Source of the DNA: Bacillus sp. P14.5
GTDB lineage: Bacteria > Bacillota > Bacilli > Bacillales > Bacillaceae_B
DNA length: 32,774 nt
Direction: 5' to 3'
Assembly: GCF_003316765.1 (NCBI RefSeq)
Contig: NZ_NIJF01000029.1
Coordinates: 1 to 32,774 of the forward strand
Positions within the stretch are counted from its first letter, which is position 1. The number at the start of each line of letters is the position of its first letter. The position numbers were made by a program, and so were the translations under genes. Of this stretch, positions 27,870 through 32,774 are shown piece after piece. Under the pieces are notes generated by a model, which saw only the letters and a program-made list of their open reading frames with translations, did not search any database and was not told the origin of the DNA.

Positions 27870-27925
27870 TTGACAATGAGAATCATTATCATATATAATA
27901 AAAGCACAAATGATAACAATTCTCA
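27870..27925 (+). promoter_or_regulatory. SigA promoter with two Fur-box-like operators
   Basis: TTGACA (27870-27875), 18 bp, TATAAT (27894-27899): both hexamers are perfect. TGAGAATCATTATCA (27877-27891) fits the 7-1-7 Fur consensus with one change and fills the spacer. A second palindrome at 27911-27925 (TGATAACAATTCTCA, two changes) lies just past the expected start point. The arrangement is typical of tight iron-dependent repression. Confidence 0.85.
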
Positions 27926-28023
27926 TTTGTCCCTTATGTTCAGAACTTGATACCCCCTCTTTTATCAGGTTCCAAGTGACGTTTTCTTATTGCTTCTTTT
28001 ACAGAGGCAATAAGAAACGTTTT
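27906..28023 (+). ncRNA. candidate Fur-regulated small RNA (or structured leader)
   Basis: The predicted transcript begins near 27906. A 10-bp hairpin follows (27943-27952 with 27963-27972, one G-U pair), exposing the loop CCCCCTCTTT. A long second hairpin (27979-27993 with 28007-28020, plus inner pairs) ends in TTTT. C-rich loops are the contact sites of Gram-positive regulatory RNAs such as FsrA, which is Fur-controlled, and RoxS/RsaE. No open frame starts within the segment. The terminal T run is short, so it may instead be a structured leader of the genes at 28086 and 28265. Confidence 0.5.
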
Positions 28024-28085
28024 GAAAGAAAACCAATTAATAGGAAAGAGGATGGAAAGGCAGGCGAGGACAAATCGAATTTATA

Positions 28086-28229
28086 ATGTGCCAGTGGTGC
28101 TTTTATGTCTATACACAAGAGCTGGATGAAGGTGAATACGGCATTGATGGTGAGCACTGTCCCTGCTGTGGTACAAAGAATTGTTTGGAACAGGTACCAT
28201 TTAATGAAGAATCAATTCGTAATAGGTGA
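28086..28229 (+). CDS. 47-aa cysteine-rich (CxxC/CPCC) small protein
   Basis: A short frame with a clear protein-like pattern: MCQWCFYVYTQ, an acidic middle and GEHCPCCGTKNC, ending NR. Two cysteine pairs (CQWC and CPCC) plus a nearby histidine could bind one zinc as a mini zinc ribbon, resembling small CPCC-type proteins. Weak point: no good ribosome site stands at normal spacing before ATG 28086 (GGCGAGG is about 16 nt away), so the start could be different. It lies downstream of the Fur-type promoter and 35 nt before the IDEAL-domain gene, so the pair may be co-transcribed. Function unknown. Confidence 0.55.
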   Translation: MCQWCFYVYTQELDEGEYGIDGEHCPCCGTKNCLEQVPFNEESIRNR

Positions 28230-28264
28230 ATCGATAGAGTACTACTTTAAGATGGAGGAAATAG

Positions 28265-28669
28265 ATGGGGAATCATTATATTGCAGTTCAATCATTCCTG
28301 CATGAGGTTGTTTGTTTCTGTCCGGATAAGGAACATTTGGATTGGATAAAGGTTCGTCAGGGAGATATCATCAATATTCAGCATGAACGTACATATAACA
28401 TGGTCAATGGCTGGTATGTTTTAATTGAAGTGAACGATTCAAGTTTTTATATAGCAGTTGAGGATTTAAATCAATATTACATACGGGGCTTGTTTATTTC
28501 AGAGATAGACATCGAACTTCGGGTGAATTACCTGAAATTTCGTATAGATGAAGCGCTTGAAAATTCTGATGAAGGCAAATTTTACGAGTTGACAGAGGAG
28601 TGGCTGGATTTTAAAAATTATAGAGAGCTCTTGGCAGCGGCAGATAGCATCATCCAGTACATTTCATAG
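28265..28669 (+). CDS. IDEAL-domain protein
   Basis: 134 aa, soluble. The C-terminal part contains FRIDEALENSDEGKFYEL (about residues 92-109), the IDEAL motif after which the Pfam family is named. The N-terminal ~80 residues look beta-rich (CFCPDKEHLDWIKVRQGD..., GWYVLIEV, FYIAVEDL). GGAGG at 28254-28258 gives a well-spaced ATG. The IDEAL domain occurs in several small Bacillus proteins such as YpiB and is of unclear function, possibly protein binding. It follows the small cysteine-rich frame and may share its Fur-type promoter. Confidence 0.8.
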   Translation: MGNHYIAVQSFLHEVVCFCPDKEHLDWIKVRQGDIINIQHERTYNMVNGWYVLIEVNDSSFYIAVEDLNQYYIRGLFISEIDIELRVNYLKFRIDEALENSDEGKFYELTEEWLDFKNYRELLAAADSIIQYIS

Positions 28670-28791
28670 GCCATTCTATTGGAAAATCAAATAATGAAGT
28701 ATCGGATATAGTTACCTTCCACACTTCCTCGGTGAGGTTTTTTCTGTAAGCAACCATATTGAGTATTAGAGATTAAAGGAGGACATGAGGG

Positions 28792-29340
28792 ATGGAAAAA
28801 GTAAAATCACCCTTAGCCAAAGCGATTCGCGAGCGCCGGTCAATAAAAACGGGCTATACTGATAAACCAGTTACTGATGAGGTTATCAGAGAGATATTAA
28901 GTGATGCTGTATGGGCGCCGAATCACGGCTTAAGAGAGCCATGGCGGTTTATTTTTATCCCGACAGAACGGAAACAAGAGTTTGTAGAGGAGGCTGTCCA
29001 ATGGTACCCAGCAGGGATGCAAGAGAACAGAAGAAACTATTTCAGCCAGCCGTCAGCATTCCTGATTGTTATTATGAAAGAAGATCCAAGGCAAAAGCAA
29101 TGGGATGAAGATTATGGAGCAGTGAGCTGCATGATCCAAAACTTCCAGCTGCTTGCCTGGGAACAGGAGCTCGGAGTTGTTTGGAAAACGAATCCTCATA
29201 ATTATGATCCTAAAGCACGAGAGCACTTAGGTGTTCAGCCTGGTGAAAAAATTGTGGCTTTTCTTCATATGGGATATTTTGAAGAGGCGCCTGAACCAAG
29301 GCCGAGGACACCGATTGAAGATAAATTTAGCGTGTATTAA
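28792..29340 (+). CDS. nitroreductase family protein
   Basis: A 182-aa flavoprotein of the nitroreductase/YdjA type. AIRERRSIKTGY near the N-terminus binds FMN phosphate. PNHGLREPWRFIFIP is the usual following motif, and the C-terminal LGVQPGEKIVAFLHMGY is the family signature. Such enzymes reduce nitro compounds, quinones or enones with NAD(P)H, and the physiological substrate is unknown. AAAGGAGG precedes the start. The stop codon lies inside the target duplication of the following MITE-like element. Confidence 0.9.
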   Translation: MEKVKSPLAKAIRERRSIKTGYTDKPVTDEVIREILSDAVWAPNHGLREPWRFIFIPTERKQEFVEEAVQWYPAGMQENRRNYFSQPSAFLIVIMKEDPRQKQWDEDYGAVSCMIQNFQLLAWEQELGVVWKTNPHNYDPKAREHLGVQPGEKIVAFLHMGYFEEAPEPRPRTPIEDKFSVY

Positions 29341-29538
29341 AAAGGCTCTTTTCGTAAACTTTGTTGCTATTTCAGACTAATTTCAAAAAATAACCATAAT
29401 TCACCGGATAACTTCGTAAACAGGAAAAGAAAAGACCTGCTCTCTCAGATTTGAAAGAAAACCTTAGTATACGGGGGAAAATCAGGCTCTTGGGATTTTT
29501 CCGAAAGCAACAATGTAGGTGAATACAGCCATTAAAAA
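29336..29538. mobile_element. MITE-like element after nitroreductase gene
   Basis: A second copy of the element found between groES and groEL, in the opposite orientation, about 187 bp (29344-29530). The left end GGCTCTTTTCGTAAACTTTG and the right end read inward, GGCTGTATTCACCTACATTG, are inverted repeats and match the ends of the first copy. Direct repeats ATTAAAAA at 29336-29343 and 29531-29538 look like an 8-bp target duplication. There is no coding capacity. Confidence 0.75.
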
Positions 29539-29594
29539 AGACTGCAAGCTGCCGTTTATTAAATGTACTAGTCCTTGTACTGTGCAGCTCTAAT

Positions 29595-29618
29595 CCTCCT
29601 ATCATAGGAGGTTTTTTT
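29595..29618 (+). terminator. intrinsic terminator
   Basis: A perfect 8-bp stem CCTCCTAT/ATAGGAGG with a tiny loop and seven T. It probably ends the nitroreductase transcript after the inserted element. Confidence 0.85.
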
Positions 29619-29770
29619 GTCCTTAGCAAAAGGAGCCTCTTCACCCAGTAATCTTTGAGGAGATGAATAGAATGAGAGTATTCTTGGGGGCGAAACACTA
29701 AACTAAAGAAGCTTGGCGTTATTAAACAGAGGAATTTTCTTAATTAATCTTGATTTGAAGAATAAACTTC

Positions 29771-29910
29771 CGCTGAAACATATAAATGTTTAAGGACTTC
29801 TTTGGTAGGATGGAATTCGGCTCTTATAATTTTCAGGAAAACAACAACCAAACTAAAACTGTCTTGATAACCGTTAAATCGGCGGAAACATGAGAATGTT
29901 TGAAGGAATT
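29771..29910. repeat. pair of diverged direct repeats with hairpins
   Basis: 29771-29800 and 29881-29910 are related 30-mers 110 bp apart. Each contains GAAACAT, four bases, ATGTTT, AAGGA, so both can form an AAACAT/ATGTTT stem (loops ATAA and GAGA). The region 29619-29990 has no supported gene. Confidence 0.45.
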
Positions 29911-30007
29911 AAGTAATATAAAGCGAATCTGTAACTATAACTGCCTTCGAGTGGGTTACCAAGACTCTTGTTAAGAAGCAACAATAAACCCTAAGGAGAT
30001 GACATTA

Positions 30008-30286
30008 GTGAAAAAAATCGTTATTAAATCATTTCTTACTTCTCTAACAGCATGCGCAGCTTTAATGATGTTGATGTTTGTACTGGTAACAGGTTATGCG
30101 CTTTTAACAACCCAAACATTGAGTGTGTTTGACTTGTATACAGCAGAGGTCAGTGAAGATGGCTTGTTTATGCGTGTTTCAACAAAAATATGGTTTGTCA
30201 TTATCCTTACTGTAACCTTCCTGACCATTCTGGGGGCAGCATTTAAGCTTCTGCTGCCTCAATCCTTAAATAAAAACGGGTTGTAA
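30008..30286 (+). CDS. small two-helix membrane protein
   Basis: 92 aa, unknown family. Two membrane helices (about residues 12-33 and 59-79) flank an external loop with acidic residues; the N-terminus is basic (MKKIVIKS). AAGGAG at 29993-29998 is too close to the ATG at 29999, so the in-frame GTG at 30008 is the better start. It stands alone between non-coding stretches and is convergent with the next gene. Nothing in the sequence tells its role. Confidence 0.6.
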   Translation: MKKIVIKSFLTSLTACAALMMLMFVLVTGYALLTTQTLSVFDLYTAEVSEDGLFMRVSTKIWFVIILTVTFLTILGAAFKLLLPQSLNKNGL

Positions 30287-30372
30287 GGTATGGAAAACAA
30301 ACTAACAGAGCTGTTCTTTTTCTATCAGCAACCGTATTTATATATAGGGAGTCGCAAATAATTCATTAAGAT

Positions 30373-31170
30373 TCACTCCACATCCCGAAACCTGAATATA
30401 GACTGATAGAAATGAGTTCGATACTCTGTCTGAAAAGAGGATCTGCTCCAAACACTCGAATTATCCGATGTTTCCTCTGTTTCAACTAACCTCAATTCAC
30501 CTGCGTCAAGGGTCATGATCTCGGACTCTACTATTTTTAATTCATTCTTATCAGAGTCCAGCGCCCTTATCCGCACCTGTACCTCTTTTTCCTCATCCAA
30601 ATTGTTTTTGACGAAGAAGGTATTTTCGTATTCCTCACCAGCACAGCTGTTTGTTCTGCGTCTGACACACTCTTGTTCAGAGCTCATGAAAAGAACGGTC
30701 ATTTCTTCCTTGTTTTTTTCCTCTTCTTCCAGTGCATTCATCGCAACTTGAATCTTGTTTACATAGGATGTCTTTTGGGCAAAAGGAATGATCCATAAAA
30801 ATAATAATAGAAAAATCATGCACAGCACTCCGATAAAGATCCACAGAGCCTTGGGGTTATGAAAGGACTTTGGTGCATCTTTGTAGGTGATGCTTACCAC
30901 GATATTGATGATAGACAAAATAAGGAGGAAGACTCCCGTTATAATAAGCCCCACCACATGTTCAAAAAGAGTAGGCCAGAAAGGAAGGTGATAGGAGTTG
31001 TAAAAATATAAACTTAATAGTGCGCTGATCCCGAGCAAGATGAATAGGAGGATCAAAGGCTTCTTCCATTCTATTTTCTCCCGTTTGCCACTAGTGACAT
31101 CGGCGGCAGTCCAAATGACCCATAGGCCGGGGAGGGTAAAAATAAGTAATATTGCTGAGATAACAAACAT
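30373..31170 (-). CDS. membrane protein of unknown function
   Basis: 265 aa. Four hydrophobic helices lie in the first half (about residues 2-20, 37-57, 70-97 and 109-129). A ~135-residue soluble domain follows, with a charged coiled-coil-like start (ALEEEEKNKEEM) and two cysteines (ECVRRRTNSCAG) that could form a disulfide if it lies outside the cell. The C-terminal domain looks beta-rich. I do not recognise a family. It is convergent with the small membrane protein gene and has AAAGGA before its ATG. Confidence 0.65.
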   Translation of the reverse strand: MFVISAILLIFTLPGLWVIWTAADVTSGKREKIEWKKPLILLFILLGISALLSLYFYNSYHLPFWPTLFEHVVGLIITGVFLLILSIINIVVSITYKDAPKSFHNPKALWIFIGVLCMIFLLLFLWIIPFAQKTSYVNKIQVAMNALEEEEKNKEEMTVLFMSSEQECVRRRTNSCAGEEYENTFFVKNNLDEEKEVQVRIRALDSDKNELKIVESEIMTLDAGELRLVETEETSDNSSVWSRSSFQTEYRTHFYQSIFRFRDVE

Positions 31171-31578
31171 TGCTTTCGTCCTTTCTGCGGATTTATATAA
31201 AAGATCATTCTCTTATGGAAACAGGAGATAAAGAGTTAGAATCATCCTGTAATGATTCTTGGCAATATAATAAGATACAGAAAAAGGTTTATGTAATAGT
31301 CAAAAAGCTTTTTTTTATATAGTCATTTCTTAACCAATTAATCGCCCTTTGGTCCTGAGTATATCTATCCAGTATCTAAGAGATTAATACCTTTAAGTCG
31401 CTTGACTTAAACGGTATAAAAGAAGTTTATACAAATAATAACAATAATTCCATTCCCTGGTCCTCAGCCAATCATTATTTTCTACAAGCTTCAAAAGGAA
31501 AGACAGCCTTCTTAATGATCGAAGGCTGTCTGTAACTATTGTTTGTTGTGGCAGAACGACTGAAGAAGAGGGAGATGG
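31171..31578. other. gene-free region with several palindromes
   Basis: No gene is supported. Palindromes: AGAATCAT/ATGATTCT (31238-31259), about 70 bp upstream of the minus-strand gene and possibly its operator; ATACC-TTTAAGTC/GACTTAAA-GGTAT (31387-31417); and AGACAGCCTTC/GAAGGCTGTCT (about 31502-31532), followed on the minus strand by a T-rich tract and so a likely terminator for the former hydrolase gene to its right. Confidence 0.5.
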
Positions 31579-31765
31579 CTATGATTTATCCGCTTCCAAA
31601 AATTCTTCAACTATCTCATTAAACTTATCATTATACTCCCAAAACATGAGATGACCCCCCAGTACTTCTCCCGATGCTTTAGGTAGTAGCTGTTTCTGCC
31701 CAATGCTCTGCGACAACATAAAGAGTCGGTAAAATTTCACTGCTCTTTCCCGCTTCAACTAGTAT
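31579..31765 (-). pseudogene. alpha/beta-hydrolase C-terminal relic
   Basis: The minus strand reads PTLYVVAEHWAE, then after a frameshift ASGEVLGGHLMFWEYND and KFNEIVEEFLEADKS before TAG (31579-31581). This is the typical end of an alpha/beta-hydrolase, with the catalytic histidine in GGH. The rest of the gene is gone and the fragment is frameshifted, so it is a decayed gene. Confidence 0.65.
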
Positions 31766-31886
31766 AAAGAATGCTATTGGCTAGTAAACCGTGATAGGCT
31801 GCAGGCTTAAGTTCTAACAAATTTGATGCAGTGAAGTAAAAACATTTACGGAAATCTGCTTCATTCAATTTTATCAATTGCCAAAC

Positions 31887-31922
31887 AAAAGACCGCCAAC
31901 TCAGCGATGAAGGCGGTCTTTT
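31887..31922. terminator. bidirectional terminator-like hairpin
   Basis: A perfect 11-bp stem AAAAGACCGCC (31887-31897) with GGCGGTCTTTT (31912-31922). A's on one side and T's on the other allow use in both directions. 31923-32160 holds no gene besides the leader of the collagen-like gene; CATAGGATA at 32050-32058 resembles a SigK-type -10 (CATANNNTA) without a clear -35. Confidence 0.75.
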
Positions 31923-32160
31923 GGGTAGGCTTTGATCCTATAAAAATATGAATATGTTTCCCTTCTTAAATCTTCCCAAGTTTCTTTGAGTATTTTCAGC
32001 CTTCTTTTCTGAAATGATTTTATCTGTCCAAGCCATAACTTGAATTTTTCATAGGATATAGAAGAATTGTTTCTTAATTTAAGTGTGTAGATTCTAAAAC
32101 TTAATGAAAAACAGTTCCTTCTTTAAGAAGAAAAAATATTGGAAGGAGGGTTCATAAGTT

Positions 32161-32774
32161 ATGTTTTTAACAACTGGCCCAATAGAAAATAGTCTAGTGA
32201 ATGGTGTAAGACCTATTCAGCAAGTGACAATTAAAATAGTCAATCAAGACCCTGTAAATTCTTCTTCAGTAGCCATTTCCGGTTACAGGTTGACTGGAAC
32301 AAGATTTCTATATGTCCATGAGTTATTCGCTGTTGGACCAAACCAAGTAATAACAAAAAATTATTTCGCGAATTTCGATGCATATGAATTCTTGTTTACA
32401 ACTGGAGGACCGGGTGAAGAGGAGACCCAAATCTCTGTATGGGGTAAAGATGCAGCTGGCCGTGAACTTCCAGCTCAAAGATTAGTTTCGGATGAACTGT
32501 TCGGTTCTGATATAAGTCCACCAGGTCCCACGGGTCCAACAGGTCCAGCAGGTCCACAAGGAGTAACAGGTCCACAAGGAGTGACGGGTCCACAAGGAGC
32601 AACAGGTCCCCAGGGAGCAACCGGCCTGCAAGGAGCAACTGGCCTGCAAGGAGTGACAGGACCACCAGGGGTGACAGGTCCACAAGGAGTGACGGGACCA
32701 CAAGGAGCAACTGGCCTGCAAGGAGTCACAGGACCACCAGGGGTGACAGGTCCACAAGGAGTGACGGGCCCACA
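32161..32774 (+). CDS. collagen-like (Gly-X-Thr) surface protein, 5' part
   Basis: The frame is open from ATG 32161 to the window end (204 codons, partial). Residues ~1-119 are a non-repetitive, beta-rich head with no signal peptide ([15 protein letters not shown]...). From about residue 120 it is a collagen-like tract of Gly-X-Y triplets, mostly [12 protein letters not shown] and GLQ, with threonine common in the third position. The tract is built from near-identical 18-bp units. Such proteins form trimeric filaments, as in BclA-type exosporium hairs of Bacillus, with threonines that can be glycosylated. A GGAAGGAGG site precedes the start at slightly long spacing. Spore or surface location is inferred from the family. 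Confidence 0.85.
   Translation, partial: MFLTTGPIENSLVNGVRPIQQVTIKIVNQDPVNSSSVAISGYRLTGTRFLYVHELFAVGPNQVITKNYFANFDAYEFLFTTGGPGEEETQISVWGKDAAGRELPAQRLVSDELFGSDISPPGPTGPTGPAGPQGVTGPQGVTGPQGATGPQGATGLQGATGLQGVTGPPGVTGPQGVTGPQGATGLQGVTGPPGVTGPQGVTGP

Noticed and set aside
29812..29990. Third, degenerate MITE copy (GGCTCTTATAA ... AGCAACAATAAA)
   Set aside because: The similarity is limited to about ten bases at each end and no target duplication could be seen.
32519..32774. Tandem repeats as a CRISPR or satellite
   Set aside because: They are in frame and encode Gly-X-Y triplets of a collagen-like protein; the opposite-strand frames are shadows.

Overview
The window is a Bacillaceae chromosome segment (Gram-positive, moderate to low GC). 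This rests on gene order and protein sequence: 5S rRNA and tRNAs, then tsaE-tsaB-rimI-tsaD, an ABC-F gene, rex, tatA-tatC (TatAy/TatCy type), ydiK-ydiL and groES-groEL. The order matches the Bacillus subtilis ydiB-groEL region, except that no thiL lies directly before tsaE and no moaC lies between ydiF and rex. The genus cannot be fixed from the sequence alone.

Core part (1-12500). The tail of an rRNA operon (5S, initiator tRNA-Met, tRNA-Asp) is followed by the t6A-modification operon. Downstream of tsaD an AT-rich gap holds a dense, co-oriented cluster of DnaA-box-like sequences. The ABC-F gene runs leftward into it. Then come the redox repressor rex with the twin-arginine translocase, a small glycine/tyrosine-rich protein, a four-fold degenerate palindrome array, and the ydiL-ydiK pair. 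groES-groEL sit under a perfect CIRCE operator. A MITE-like element is inserted between groES and groEL.

Accessory part (12500-22000). The 3' end of groEL is an integration site. Att-like copies of the groEL tail and terminator occur near 12.5, 13.2, 17.6 and 17.8 kb. Between them lie two broken tyrosine integrases in opposite orientations and one very large, AT-rich STAND/NACHT-type NTPase, probably a lone anti-phage gene. It is now split by a one-base frameshift between Walker A and Walker B. Right of the element is a type VII-secretion LXG module: a DUF5344 partner, an LXG effector with a glycine-zipper C-terminus, a membrane protein likely to be its immunity protein, and two DUF5085-type proteins.

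Right part (22000-32774). A MurR/RpiR regulator is divergent from a four-gene operon for an ECF-type transporter (S-like protein, fused double ATPase, T protein) plus a PHP phosphoesterase, with a palindromic operator candidate in the shared promoter region. Next is a strong promoter overlapped by two Fur-box-like sites. It leads into a short stretch with a C-rich-loop hairpin and a second long hairpin (possible iron-responsive small RNA), and then a tiny CxxC/CPCC protein and an IDEAL-domain protein. After these come a nitroreductase, a second copy of the MITE-like element, two membrane proteins of unknown function, a gene-poor kilobase with an alpha/beta-hydrolase relic, and the start of a collagen-like (Gly-X-Thr) surface protein that runs off the window.
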